NCBI RefSeq assembly: GCF_009848505.1
Contig: NZ_WWDL01000005.1
Location: forward strand, 62,001 to 126,000
Source of the DNA: Muricoccus harenae
GTDB taxonomy: Bacteria > Pseudomonadota > Alphaproteobacteria > Acetobacterales > Acetobacteraceae
DNA length: 64,000 bases
Direction: 5' to 3'
The notes under the pieces were generated by a model, which was not told where the DNA came from, ran no database searches, and saw nothing but the letters and a program-made list of their open reading frames with translations. This document shows, piece by piece, positions 25,001 to 33,353 of the stretch. Position 1 is the first letter of the stretch. Each line of letters opens with the position of its first letter. Position numbers and translations under genes: made by a program.

Positions 25001-25720
25001 TCAGCGCAGCCGCTGCGTGCTCTCCCGCATCGCGCGCTCGGCCAGCACGCCCTCGACCAGCGCGAAGAAGTGCTTGCTGTCGTTGATCAGGTAGCGATGC
25101 GTCTCCTCCGGATGCTGCTGCAGGTTCAGCGACATCCCCGGCGTCACCAGCCACATCTCCAGGAAGGGGCGCAGCGCATCCACATCCATTGGGTGCCGTC
25201 CGTGCAGCCAGGCGATGGCGCAGGAGCGTTCGCCATGCGCCAACTCGTCCAGGTTCACGCGCCTCGGGATGCGCAGGATGTTCGCACGCAGTTCTCCCCA
25301 GCCCAGCACGGCCGCGGCATCGAAGTTCACCTGCGGATTGCTCACCACGGCATTCGCATCCCGACGCAGCGCCCAGCGCGGCGCGGCATAGCCGGCCATG
25401 GACGCGCCGAAGAACACCACATCCGCCGGCGCATATCCGGCGCAGACGGCATCCACCACGGCATCGAAGGCGGCGCCTGCATCCTCCTGCAGGTAGTAGC
25501 TGTTCAGCGGGTCGCGCAACGCCAGCACGTCGCCCTGCCAGCCGCGCTCCACCGTCTCCAGCTCCGCGTAGCGCGCACCGTTGTTATGCGTCGCGATCGT
25601 CACCAGCAGGCGTTGCGCGCCTTTCGCCGCCCCACGCACGAGATGCACATAGGGCACCTCCCCCAGCACGCGCTCATGCCGCGCCAGGATCGCGCGATAC
25701 GCCTCACTCTCCTCCGCCAC
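25001..25720 (-). CDS. Alpha/beta-hydrolase-like protein of unknown role
   Basis: A protein of about 239 residues with a nucleophile-elbow-like motif FFGASMAGYAAPRWALRRDA (Ser in GASMAG), followed by VVSNPQVNFD. This arrangement recalls alpha/beta hydrolases of the Asp2/glycan-associated kind, where G-S/A-S-M-G-G-Y precedes a Pro-Gln. A late His in DSKHFFALVEG could complete a triad. The GTG at 25720 lies a few bases after GGAGAGG, and a GTG at 25726 is also possible. The start overlaps the end of the XRE regulator gene by 17 bp, so both are translated from one message. No substrate can be named. Confidence 0.65.
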   Translation of the reverse strand: MAEESEAYRAILARHERVLGEVPYVHLVRGAAKGAQRLLVTIATHNNGARYAELETVERGWQGDVLALRDPLNSYYLQEDAGAAFDAVVDAVCAGYAPADVVFFGASMAGYAAPRWALRRDANAVVSNPQVNFDAAAVLGWGELRANILRIPRRVNLDELAHGERSCAIAWLHGRHPMDVDALRPFLEMWLVTPGMSLNLQQHPEETHRYLINDSKHFFALVEGVLAERAMRESTQRLR

Positions 25721-26075
25721 GCCCACCCCTCTCCAGCACCGCCCGCAATTCTCCCACCACGCCCGGCGGCAGGCTGCGGATCGAATCCGCCAGCCGGTTC
25801 GCCAGCTCCGTCGCCTCCGGCGAAAGGCCGGAGGTGTCCAGCACCACCCGCGGCCGGGACAGTTGCGCCAGCCGCGTCAGCTCCTCCGCATCGTCCCAGA
25901 TCAGCCCGAGATATTCGCAGACCTGGTGCACCAGCCCTACCGAGGGCGCCCCGCGCCGCCCGTGCTCCAGCGCCGAAAGATAGGCCGCGGAAACCTGCAT
26001 CGCCGCCGCCATCTCCCGCAAGGTCACGCCCCGCTCGGCCCGCCAGCGCCGCAGCCGCGCGCCGAAAGGCGTCAC
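25704..26075 (-). CDS. XRE-family helix-turn-helix regulator
   Basis: A 123-residue protein with an N-terminal Cro/C1-type domain (about 4-65): FGARLRRWRAERGVTLREMA, then MQVSAAYLSALEHGRRGAPS as the recognition helix region. The C-terminal half is helical (LSPEATELANRLADSIRSLP) and may dimerise or sense a ligand. The start is the GTG at 26075, seven bases after the upstream stop; longer frames only read through the preceding gene. The coding overlap with the hydrolase-like gene suggests that it controls that operon, which is inference. Confidence 0.8.
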   Translation of the reverse strand: MTPFGARLRRWRAERGVTLREMAAAMQVSAAYLSALEHGRRGAPSVGLVHQVCEYLGLIWDDAEELTRLAQLSRPRVVLDTSGLSPEATELANRLADSIRSLPPGVVGELRAVLERGGRGGGE

Positions 26076-26082
26076 GCCGCCA

Positions 26083-26919
26083 TCACGGGGTTGCGGCGGC
26101 GAGGCCCAGCATGTGCCGCGCCTCCTCGGGCGTTGCGGGGCGCCGCCCGTGGCGCGCCGCGGCCTCCACGGCCATCCGCACCAGCTCGGCATTGCCCGAG
26201 GCCAAGCGGTCCCGCGAGGCGCGGATATTGTCCTCCAGCCCGGTGCGCACGCCCTGCGCCCCGCGCGCCAGCGCCCATTCCATCACCCGCGCCTGGTTCA
26301 CGCCGATGCCGGCGGCGGTCCATGTCGCCTCCGGCAGCACGCGGCGCAGCTCGCCCAGCATCAGGTCCAGCAGGTGCTCCTCGGCGGGCATGGCGTTCTT
26401 CACGCCCATGACGAACTGCACATGCGGGCGCGCGTTCATCCGGCCCGCATCCAGCAGGCGCTTCGCGCCATGCAGATGCGACAGGTCGAAGATCTCGATC
26501 TCCGGCAGCACCCCATTGTCCCGCATGCCCTCCGCCAGCTCCTCCACCAGCGAGGTCGGGTTCTCGTAGACGATGCTGGGGAAGTTCACCGAGCCGGTGG
26601 AGAGCGAGGCCATGTCCGGCCGCAGCGGCAGCGAGGAGCCTCGTGCCGAGGGATCGCGCCCGCGCCCGCCGGTGGAGAACTGAATGATCATGCCGGGGCA
26701 GTGCTTGCGCACGCCCTCCTGCACCTGCGCGAAGAGCCCCGGGTCGGAGGAGGAGGATTCATCCGGGTTGCGGACATGGATGTGCACGAGGGACGCCCCG
26801 GCCTCATAGGCCTCATGGGTGGACTCGACCTGCTCGGCGGGGGTGACGGGTACCGCGGGGTTGTCCTTCTTGCGCGGCACGGATCCGGTGATGGCCACGG
26901 CGACGACGACGGGGTCCAT
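26083..26919 (-). CDS. Beta-keto acid cleavage enzyme (BKACE, DUF849)
   Basis: A 278-residue TIM-barrel enzyme. The family condenses a beta-keto acid with acetyl-CoA and splits it into acetoacetate and a new CoA ester; Kce of lysine fermentation (3-keto-5-aminohexanoate) is the best known member. Visible signatures are AITGSVPRKKDNPAVPVTP, the Zn-binding ASLVHIHVRNPDESSS, IQFSTGGRGRD and TGLEDNIRASRDRLASGNAEL. The substrate class is not readable. AGAGGAGA six bases upstream supports the ATG at 26919. It is the first gene of a probable three-gene message with the XRE and hydrolase-like genes. Confidence 0.88.
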   Translation of the reverse strand: MDPVVVAVAITGSVPRKKDNPAVPVTPAEQVESTHEAYEAGASLVHIHVRNPDESSSSDPGLFAQVQEGVRKHCPGMIIQFSTGGRGRDPSARGSSLPLRPDMASLSTGSVNFPSIVYENPTSLVEELAEGMRDNGVLPEIEIFDLSHLHGAKRLLDAGRMNARPHVQFVMGVKNAMPAEEHLLDLMLGELRRVLPEATWTAAGIGVNQARVMEWALARGAQGVRTGLEDNIRASRDRLASGNAELVRMAVEAAARHGRRPATPEEARHMLGLAAATP

Positions 26920-26974
26920 GGCGGGTCTCCTCTGAGCGGGGAGGAGGGGTTTAGCACGCAAACAAGGGAAGCAA

Positions 26975-27023
26975 GGCCGGGGGGAGGTATCCCCCCGGAC
27001 CCCCTTCTACTTTTGTGAGTTTG
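26975..27023 (-). repeat. Family A palindromic element, copy 2
   Basis: CCGGGGGG (26977-26984), AGGTAT, CCCCCCGG (26991-26998), then ACCCCCTTCTACTTTTGTG. On the minus strand it starts about 11 bp after the smr stop, with the A/T-rich run proximal and the hairpin distal, the same arrangement as copies 1 and 3. Confidence 0.8.
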
Positions 27024-27033
27024 AGGGGGGCGT

Positions 27034-27567
27034 TCAGGTTTTGCGGCGGCGGAGGAGGAGGTGGACGGCGCCGGTGTTGGCGCGGTGCGGGTGGGCGGCG
27101 CCGAGGATGAGGGGGCGGACGGAAGGCAGGTTCAGCCAGTGCGGCAACTCGCGCCGCAGGATGCCGCCCTCGCCGCCGCCCTTGCCGGTGACGATCGCCA
27201 CGCAGCGCACGCCATCGGCATGGGCGTTGCGCAGGAAGGCGATGGTCGCCCCATGCGCCTCCTCGGCGCGGCGGCCATGCAGGTCCAGCGTGCGTTCCGG
27301 CCGCGTCTTGCCGCGCCGCAGGTCGCGCCAGCGCCGCTCGTCCAGCCCGGCCCCGGGCTGGCCCACGGCCACGGGTGGCACTGGCCCGGCCCGGCGCACC
27401 GGGGGCGCGGGGACCACGGCGGGGGGCGGCGCCGGCTCCGGCGCGGGGGGGGGCGCGGGTGGCGGCGGCGCATCGCGGCCCGGCAGCGCCTCCACCGCGT
27501 TCAGCGAAAGATAGGCATGCCAGAGCGCCCGCTCCGAAGGCGAGACGATGCGGGGCCTGCGCGCCAT
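27034..27567 (-). CDS. Smr/MutS2-type nuclease-domain protein
   Basis: A 177-residue protein with an N-terminal helical segment, a Pro/Ala-rich linker (about 33-70) and a C-terminal Smr domain (about 92-175). The domain shows ERTLDLHGRRAEEAHG with the DLHG motif and VTGKGGGEGGILRRELPHWL with the TGKG-type motif. Smr domains bind or nick DNA or RNA; several act in RNA cleavage at stalled ribosomes. Its ATG directly follows the lutC stop (TGAATG at 27565-27570), so it is co-translated with the lactate-utilisation genes. A functional link is unproven. Confidence 0.87.
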   Translation of the reverse strand: MARRPRIVSPSERALWHAYLSLNAVEALPGRDAPPPPAPPPAPEPAPPPAVVPAPPVRRAGPVPPVAVGQPGAGLDERRWRDLRRGKTRPERTLDLHGRRAEEAHGATIAFLRNAHADGVRCVAIVTGKGGGEGGILRRELPHWLNLPSVRPLILGAAHPHRANTGAVHLLLRRRKT

Positions 27568-28362
27568 TCAATCCGCCGGGTTCGCGATCTCGCCGGGCCT
27601 GGCCACGGGCTCGCGCGCCGCCTCCGGGCGGGGATCCGCGACTTCGGAGAGCAGCGTGCGCGCGGCGGGCTCGTCCTCCACCAGCACCACATGCAGGCGG
27701 CGCGGGCCATGCGCGCCGAGCTCCAGCGTCTGCTCGATATCGGCGGAGCGCGACGGGCCGGTGACGAACATGATGTTGCGCGGCATGAAGCCGCCCGAGG
27801 GCTCGGCGCCGCCGCGCTCGGCCCGCAGCCGGTCCCAGGCTTCCTCATAGGCGCCGACCAGGGCGGTGGCGCGCAGCACCGCGATCTCCGTCTCCGGCAG
27901 CAGGTTCAGCGTCGTCGGGCGTGCGGGATCGGAGGGGAAGAGGAGGGTTCCGGTTTCCGCCACCGCCGCCCAGGCATGCTGCACGGATACGGCATCGTCG
28001 CCGCGCGCGCGCCGTGCCTCGAGTTGCAGCATCGGCCGCCGGTCCCAGGGCAGGCCGGTCAGCTCGGGATGCGGCGCCATGACGAAGCGCGGCTCCAGGT
28101 TCTGCGCGGCCAGGTAATCGGCGATGGCGGCGGGGACGGATTCGGCATCCGGCACACGCTCGATCGTGCCGAACTCCTTCTCGACGTTCTTTACGAAGAG
28201 CGCGATCTGCTCGGCGCGCGAAACACGCGAGCGGGCGGGGATGAGATGGCGCGGATGCGTGGCCAGCCGCCCGTCCAGCATGGCCCGCTGGTCGGCCGGC
28301 AGCGGCCCGCGCCGCAGCCCGCGCCTGATGGCGCCGAGGATGGCGTCCTTGCTGCTGCTCAT
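27568..28362 (-). CDS. lutC: Lactate utilisation protein C (LUD domain)
   Basis: A 264-residue LUD-domain protein, a component of the LutABC L-lactate dehydrogenase complex. It carries SVQHAWAAVAETGTLLFPSD and the closing IMFVTGPSRSADIEQTLELGAHGPRRLHVVLVE in part, the usual LutC/YkgG signatures; FVTGPSRSADIE is the most diagnostic. The ATG at 28362 overlaps the lutB stop by four bases (ATGA). The N-terminal alternatives lie inside lutB and were rejected. Confidence 0.92.
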   Translation of the reverse strand: MSSSKDAILGAIRRGLRRGPLPADQRAMLDGRLATHPRHLIPARSRVSRAEQIALFVKNVEKEFGTIERVPDAESVPAAIADYLAAQNLEPRFVMAPHPELTGLPWDRRPMLQLEARRARGDDAVSVQHAWAAVAETGTLLFPSDPARPTTLNLLPETEIAVLRATALVGAYEEAWDRLRAERGGAEPSGGFMPRNIMFVTGPSRSADIEQTLELGAHGPRRLHVVLVEDEPAARTLLSEVADPRPEAAREPVARPGEIANPAD

Positions 28363-29786
28363 CGCCGCCTCTGCGTCGCGGCGTAGCGCGCCATGAAGGT
28401 TCCGCCCGGCTCTGGCGCCGGCAGGTCGCGCCCGCCGGTCCATCCGCCGGCCAGCGGCAGGCGCCGGAACTTGCCGCTGCCGCGGCCCAGCAGCGCCAGC
28501 GCGCCCATGCCGACCCGCGTCGCGGCCCGGTACCAGCCAGGGCGCCTGGCGAACCAGGCCCAGAGCTTCAGCCCGCTTCGGATGGTGGAGGGGGTGAGGT
28601 GGCGCTCGAACTCCCGCTCCCGCCAATGCCGCATCATCTTCGGCAGCGGGATCTTCACCGGACAGACGCTTTCGCAGCGGCCGCAGAAGGTGGAGGCATT
28701 CGGCAGGTGCCCGGACTTGTCGAGCCCGACGAGGGAGGGCGTCAGCACCGCGCCCATCGGGCCCGGATAGACCCAGCCATAGCTGTGCCCGCCCGCCACA
28801 CCGTAGACCGGGCAATGGTTCATGCAGGCGGCGCAGCGGATGCAGCGCAGCATCTCGTGGAAATCCGTGCCGACCATGTTCGACCGGCCGTTGTCGATCA
28901 GCACCACGTGGTAGGCCTCAGGCCCGTCCAGGTCGCCCGGACGGCGGATGCCGGTGCTGAAGGTGGTGTAGACCGACAGGTCCTGCCCGGTGGCCGAGCG
29001 CGCCAGCAGCCGCAGCAGCGAGGTGCAGTCCTCCAGCGTCGGCACCACCTTCTCGATGCTGGCCAGCGCGATGTGCACGCGCGGCAGCGTCTGCGTCAGG
29101 TCCCCATTGCCCTCGTTGGTGACGATGACGGAGGAGCCCGTCTCGGCGATCAGGAAGTTGGCGCCGGTGATCCCGACATCGGCGGCCAGGAAGCGGGAGC
29201 GCAGCGCCTGGCGCGCCTCCACCATGATGTCCCGCCGGTCATGGAAGACCCGGTCCTTCGGCAGGTCGGTATGGGCGGCGCGGAAGCGTTCCTCCCAATC
29301 CTCCCGGTTCAGGTGAAAGGCCGGGGCGATGATGTGGGAAGGCGGCTCGTTCACCAGTTGCAGGATGTATTCGCCGAGATCGGTCTCGACCGGCGTGATC
29401 CCGTTGGCCTCCAGATGCTCGTTCAGCCCGATCTCCTCGGAGATCATGGACTTGCCCTTGGTGACCGTCCGCGCGCCCTCGGCCTGGCAGATGCGCAGCA
29501 CGGTCGCCCGCGCCTCGGCGGCGTCGCGGCACCAGTGCACCTGCCCGCCATTCGCCAGGACATTCGCCTCGAAAGCCTCGAGGTAGTGGTCGAGGTTCGC
29601 CAGCGTGTGGTTCTTGATGTCCCGCCCAATGTCGCGCAGCCGCTCGAATTCCGGCAGGGCGGCGACGGCCTGGGATCGCTTGGAATGGAAGCCGGAGCCG
29701 CCCCGCTTCAGCGCCGTCTGCAGGCGCGGATCGGCCAGGGCACGGGCGGCGCGGCGCTTGAAGTCGGGGGAGGTGAGCGCGACCAT
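28359..29786 (-). CDS. lutB: Lactate utilisation iron-sulfur protein B
   Basis: A 475-residue iron-sulfur subunit of the L-lactate oxidation complex. The N-terminal LUD domain (about 60-300) has TVTKGKSMISEEIGLNEHLE and ITGANFLIAETGSSVIVTNEGN in part. Two 4Fe-4S motifs follow: CIRCAACMNHCP (about 312-323) and CGRCESVCP (about 363-371). The C-terminal DUF3390-like tail (HWREREFERHLTPSTIRSGL) is the usual LutB/YkgF end. lutA, the Cys-rich partner, is not adjacent in this window. The gene is divergent from the peptide-binding-protein gene. Confidence 0.93.
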   Translation of the reverse strand: MVALTSPDFKRRAARALADPRLQTALKRGGSGFHSKRSQAVAALPEFERLRDIGRDIKNHTLANLDHYLEAFEANVLANGGQVHWCRDAAEARATVLRICQAEGARTVTKGKSMISEEIGLNEHLEANGITPVETDLGEYILQLVNEPPSHIIAPAFHLNREDWEERFRAAHTDLPKDRVFHDRRDIMVEARQALRSRFLAADVGITGANFLIAETGSSVIVTNEGNGDLTQTLPRVHIALASIEKVVPTLEDCTSLLRLLARSATGQDLSVYTTFSTGIRRPGDLDGPEAYHVVLIDNGRSNMVGTDFHEMLRCIRCAACMNHCPVYGVAGGHSYGWVYPGPMGAVLTPSLVGLDKSGHLPNASTFCGRCESVCPVKIPLPKMMRHWREREFERHLTPSTIRSGLKLWAWFARRPGWYRAATRVGMGALALLGRGSGKFRRLPLAGGWTGGRDLPAPEPGGTFMARYAATQRRR

Positions 29787-29878
29787 CCCCCAACCTAGCC
29801 TGCCGGGCCGCTCCGCGGAATGGTCCTACGACCGGCGGTTGCTTGCGCCAGCCGGCGCCAAGGTTGATGAGAGGCCCC

Positions 29879-31456
29879 ATGCAACGCCGCTCCCTGCTCG
29901 CCGCCCCCGCCCTCCTGGCCGCTCCCGCCTTCCTGCCGGGGCTTGCCCGCGCCCAGGCCGTCTCCCGCGCCGCCACCCTGCGCGTGGTGCCGGAGACGCT
30001 GACCACCATCCTGGACCCGCATTTCACCACCAGCTTCACGACGCGGGACTTCGCCTATCTCGTCTTCGACACGCTGCTGGCGGTGAACGACAAGTGGGAG
30101 CCGGTGCCGCAGATGGCCGAGCGCTGGGAGACCAGCCCGGACGGCATGGAATACCGCTTCATCCTGCGCGATGGGCTGACCTTCCATGACGGCAGCCCGG
30201 TGACGGGCGAGGATTGCGCCGCCAGCCTCCGCCGCTGGGCGCAGCGCGATGCCCTGGGCAGCGTCATGCTCCGCGCCAGCGAGGCGATCGACGCGCCGGA
30301 TGCGAAGACGGTGCGGATCAAGCTGAAGCAGCCCTTCGGCCTCGTGCTCCAGGCGCTATCCAAGCCCGGCGCCATGGTGCCGATGATCATGCCGAAGCGG
30401 CTGGCGGAGACCCCGCCGAACCGGCCGGTCACCGAGCCGGTCGGCTCCGGCCCCTACAGGTTCGTCGCCGCCGAGTACCGGCCGGGCGACCGCATCGTGC
30501 TGGCGCGGCATGAGGGCTACCGGCCGCGGGCGGAGGCCTCCGTCTGGGCCTCGGGCGGCAAGCGCCCGAGTTTCGAGCGGGTCGAGCTGATTGCCATGCC
30601 GGATGTCTCCAGCCAGGTCAGCGCCCTGACCACCGGGGAGGTGGATTACCTCGAGCGCCTGCCCGCCGATGTGCTGCCGATCCTGGAGCGCAACCGGGAG
30701 GTGAAGGTGCAGGTGGTGTCCTCCTATGGCTACCAGGGCATCATGCGCTTCAACCACCTGCTGCCGCCCTTCGACGACGTGCGGGTACGCCGCGCCGTGA
30801 TGATGGCGGTGGACCAAGCGGACTACCTGCCCGGCGTCGCCGGCCGCGCCCAATACGCGCGCGAGTGCCGCTCCATGTATGGCTGCGGCACGCCCTATGA
30901 GACCACGGCCGGCATGCCGCTGAAGCCGGACCTGGAAGGCGCGAAGCGGCTGCTGCGCGAGAGCGGGGTGGATCTCTCCAAGCCGGTGGTCATCATCCAT
31001 GCCGCCGACGCCCCGGGCATCGCCTCGCTGGGCCTCGTCTCCCAGGACCTGCTGACGAAGCTCGGCTTCAATGTCGACCTGCAGAGCATGGACCTGAACA
31101 CCTTCTTCGGCCGCCGCGCGCGGCAGGAGGGATGGAACATGTTCCACTCCACCAACACGGTGCCGGACATGCAGACCCCACTGCAGAACGCCTATGTGGA
31201 GGCCGCCGGCGCCCCCGCGGGCTTCGCCGGCTGGCCGAAGGACGATGAGGTGCAGGCGGGCCGCGCCGCCTTCGCCGCCGCCGGCAGCGAGGCCGAGCGC
31301 AAGACCATCGCCGAGACGATCCACCGCCGCGTGGCGGAGCAGGCCTTCTACATGCCGCTGGGCCAGTTCGTGGCGGCTTCCGCCTGGCGCGCGGATCTGT
31401 CGGAGGTGCCCACCGGCCCGGCCATGTTCCTCTGGAACATCCGGCGGGGCCGCTGA
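29879..31456 (+). CDS. Peptide/nickel-type ABC substrate-binding protein
   Basis: A 525-residue periplasmic binding protein of family 5 (DppA/OppA-like). The signal peptide is MQRRSLLAAPALLAAPAFLP, with cleavage after ARA. Recognisable segments are LVFDTLLAVNDKWEPVPQMAERWE, YRFILRDGLTFHDGSPVTGED and RRAVMMAVDQADYL. GAGAGG four bases before the ATG at 29879 decides between three in-frame ATGs. No permease or ATPase gene is adjacent; instead the stop overlaps the start of an adenosine-deaminase-like gene. Ligand unknown. Confidence 0.9.
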   Translation: MQRRSLLAAPALLAAPAFLPGLARAQAVSRAATLRVVPETLTTILDPHFTTSFTTRDFAYLVFDTLLAVNDKWEPVPQMAERWETSPDGMEYRFILRDGLTFHDGSPVTGEDCAASLRRWAQRDALGSVMLRASEAIDAPDAKTVRIKLKQPFGLVLQALSKPGAMVPMIMPKRLAETPPNRPVTEPVGSGPYRFVAAEYRPGDRIVLARHEGYRPRAEASVWASGGKRPSFERVELIAMPDVSSQVSALTTGEVDYLERLPADVLPILERNREVKVQVVSSYGYQGIMRFNHLLPPFDDVRVRRAVMMAVDQADYLPGVAGRAQYARECRSMYGCGTPYETTAGMPLKPDLEGAKRLLRESGVDLSKPVVIIHAADAPGIASLGLVSQDLLTKLGFNVDLQSMDLNTFFGRRARQEGWNMFHSTNTVPDMQTPLQNAYVEAAGAPAGFAGWPKDDEVQAGRAAFAAAGSEAERKTIAETIHRRVAEQAFYMPLGQFVAASAWRADLSEVPTGPAMFLWNIRRGR

Positions 31457-32547
31457 TGCTTTCGTTTTCCGACTGGCTCGACCTTGTCCCCAAGGTCGAG
31501 CTGCATTGCCATATCGCCGGCGCCATGCGCGCGACGACGCTGACCGAGATCGCCACCGCCAATGGCGTGCGCCTGCCGCGCCCAGCGGAGACGCTCTACC
31601 AATGGCAGGATTTCTACGGCTTCCTGGAGGTGCTGCGCCTTGGCGCGCTCGCCGTGAAGCGGCGGGAGGATTTCGAGCGCGTCGCCTATGAGTGCATCGA
31701 GGACATGCACCGCCACGGCAATGCGCGGCATGTCGAGATCTTCTTCAACCCGCATTACTACACGCCCAATGGCGCGACCTATCCGCTGATCGTGGAAGGT
31801 CTCGCCGCCGGGCTGGAGCAGGCGGAGCGGGAATTCGGCGTCTCCTCGCTGATGATCGCCTGCATCGACCGCAGCGTGTGCCTGCCCAGCGAATCCCTGC
31901 AGATGCTGGACTGGGTGCAGGCCCATCCGCATCCGCGCGTGGTCGGCATCGGGCTGGATGGCGCCGAGCGCGCGGGCCCGCCCCTGGTCTGGGTGGAAGC
32001 CTGGCGCCGGGCCGCCCGCATGGGGCTGCGCCGCACCGCCCATGTCTGCGAGGACAACCAGACCCTTTTCGAGGGCCCGCCCACCCATGTCACCCATTGC
32101 CGGGACGCGCTGGGCTGCGACCGGCTGGACCATGGCTACAACATGCTGGCCGACCCCGCGATCGTGGCCCGCACGGCGCGGGAGGGCACGCCCTTCACTA
32201 TGGCCTGCTGGTCCTCGATCGTGCCGAACCGCATCCCGCGGATCGAGCGCATCCAGCGTATGTTTGAGGCCGGGCTGAACATCGTGCTCGGCACCGACGA
32301 CCCGACCATGTTCGCCACCACCATTGGCCATTCCTGGCGGCAGGTGTTCAACCACACGGGCTGGGGCGTGGCCGAGGCCCGCAAGCTCAGCCTCGCGGGG
32401 GTGGAGGCGTGCTGGCTGCCGGACGGGCAGAAGGCCGCGCTGCGGGCCAGCTTCGAGGCGGCGCTGGACAGGCTGGAGCCGGCGCTCGATCCGGCGGACC
32501 GGGGGCTGGACCTCGCCATCGAGCGGCCGCGGCCGGATTGGGGCTGA
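31456..32547 (+). CDS. Adenosine-deaminase-like amidohydrolase
   Basis: A 363-residue TIM-barrel deaminase. Metal and catalytic positions of adenosine deaminase are present: H17 and H19 (VELHCHIAGAM), H196 with E199 (TAHVCED, in place of the usual T-x-H-A-G-E), H226 (RLDHGYN) and D281 (GTDDP). The altered HVCE motif and CHIAG suggest a purine or nucleoside-like substrate other than plain adenosine. The ATG overlaps the stop of the binding-protein gene as TGATG (31454-31458), so uptake and deamination are probably linked. A strong hairpin with a T-run follows. Confidence 0.82.
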   Translation: MLSFSDWLDLVPKVELHCHIAGAMRATTLTEIATANGVRLPRPAETLYQWQDFYGFLEVLRLGALAVKRREDFERVAYECIEDMHRHGNARHVEIFFNPHYYTPNGATYPLIVEGLAAGLEQAEREFGVSSLMIACIDRSVCLPSESLQMLDWVQAHPHPRVVGIGLDGAERAGPPLVWVEAWRRAARMGLRRTAHVCEDNQTLFEGPPTHVTHCRDALGCDRLDHGYNMLADPAIVARTAREGTPFTMACWSSIVPNRIPRIERIQRMFEAGLNIVLGTDDPTMFATTIGHSWRQVFNHTGWGVAEARKLSLAGVEACWLPDGQKAALRASFEAALDRLEPALDPADRGLDLAIERPRPDWG

Positions 32548-32550
32548 CGC

Positions 32551-32596
32551 GCGGGGGCTCCGGAGGCTCTGCCTCCGGACCCCGCGATCTGTTTTT
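32551..32596 (+). terminator. Intrinsic terminator after the deaminase gene
   Basis: TCCGGAGGC (32559-32567), TCT, GCCTCCGGA (32571-32579), extended by an outer GCGGGG/CCCCGC pair (32551-32556, 32580-32585), followed by TTTTT at 32592-32596. It begins four bases after the stop codon. Its GCGGGG...CCCCGCGATC ends resemble family B elements. Confidence 0.75.
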
Positions 32597-32660
32597 CGCG
32601 GAAGGCAACGGGCGAGATTGCGCCGCAGGTCATGGACCCTCGGCGCACGGCCAAATCAGA

Positions 32661-32722
32661 TCGCGGGGTCCGGGGTGGCCGCCGCCACCCCGGCGGAGGG
32701 TCCGGGAGGCGGCGCCTCCCGG
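32661..32722. repeat. Family B palindromic element, copy 3
   Basis: Two hairpins: CCGGGGTGGC (32670-32679), CGCC, GCCACCCCGG (32684-32693); then CCGGGAGGC (32702-32710), GGC, GCCTCCCGG (32714-32722). It lies 3' of phaR (stop at 32730, minus strand) and, with the preceding terminator, separates phaR from the convergent deaminase gene. Confidence 0.75.
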
Positions 32723-32729
32723 CCAGCGG

Positions 32730-33353
32730 TCACCCCGGCTTCTCGTTCCGCCGCAGCACCGCCACCTCTTCCCGCAGCGCCGCCAGCTCCTCGCGCATCG
32801 CTTCCACCTCGTCCACCGGCTGGTTCGGCGCCGTGGCCCCGCCCGCGCGGGCCGGGAAGGGGGAGAACAGGCTCATCGCCCGTTCGAGCATGGCGAGGTT
32901 CTGCTTGCCCATCTCTTCGAAGGGCGCGAAGGCGTTGAACACGCCGCTGGCGGAGCCCATCGCCTCCTGTGCTGCACGGCGCATGCCGTCCTGCTGGCGG
33001 GCGAAGGTGCCCATCGTGGCTTCCAGGTAACGCGGGACGACGGATTGCAGGCTGTCCCCATAAAGGCCGATCAACTGACGCAGGAAGGGGATCGGCAGCA
33101 GGTTCTGCCCCTTGCTCTCCTCCTCGACGATGATCTGCGTCAGGACGGAGCGGGTGATGTCCTCGCCCGACTTGGCATCGGAAACGGTGAAGTCCCGTCC
33201 CTGGCGCACCATCGCCGCCAGATCCTCCAGCGTGACATAGGAGGAGGTCTCGGTGTTGTAGAGCCGGCGATTTGCGTATTTCTTCACAACCACGGAAGGC
33301 CGTGACGGCGTCTCGGACGCTGGGTCCTGCGGCGTGATAGGCTCGATCATCAT
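32730..33353 (-). CDS. phaR: Polyhydroxyalkanoate synthesis repressor PhaR
   Basis: A 207-residue DNA- and PHB-binding regulator. The N-terminal PHB/PHA accumulation domain (about 20-80) is plain: VVVKKYANRRLYNTETSSYV, LEDLAAMVRQGRDFTVSDAK and the following EDITRSVLTQIIVEEE. A second domain, LLPIPFLRQLIGLYGDSLQS, leads to a helical middle and a C-terminal coiled coil (MREELAALREEVAVLRR). The family represses phasin and PHA genes until polymer titrates it. It is divergent from the PhaE-like and phaC genes. Two adjacent ATGs (33353, 33350) leave a one-residue doubt. Confidence 0.95.
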   Translation of the reverse strand: MMIEPITPQDPASETPSRPSVVVKKYANRRLYNTETSSYVTLEDLAAMVRQGRDFTVSDAKSGEDITRSVLTQIIVEEESKGQNLLPIPFLRQLIGLYGDSLQSVVPRYLEATMGTFARQQDGMRRAAQEAMGSASGVFNAFAPFEEMGKQNLAMLERAMSLFSPFPARAGGATAPNQPVDEVEAMREELAALREEVAVLRRNEKPG

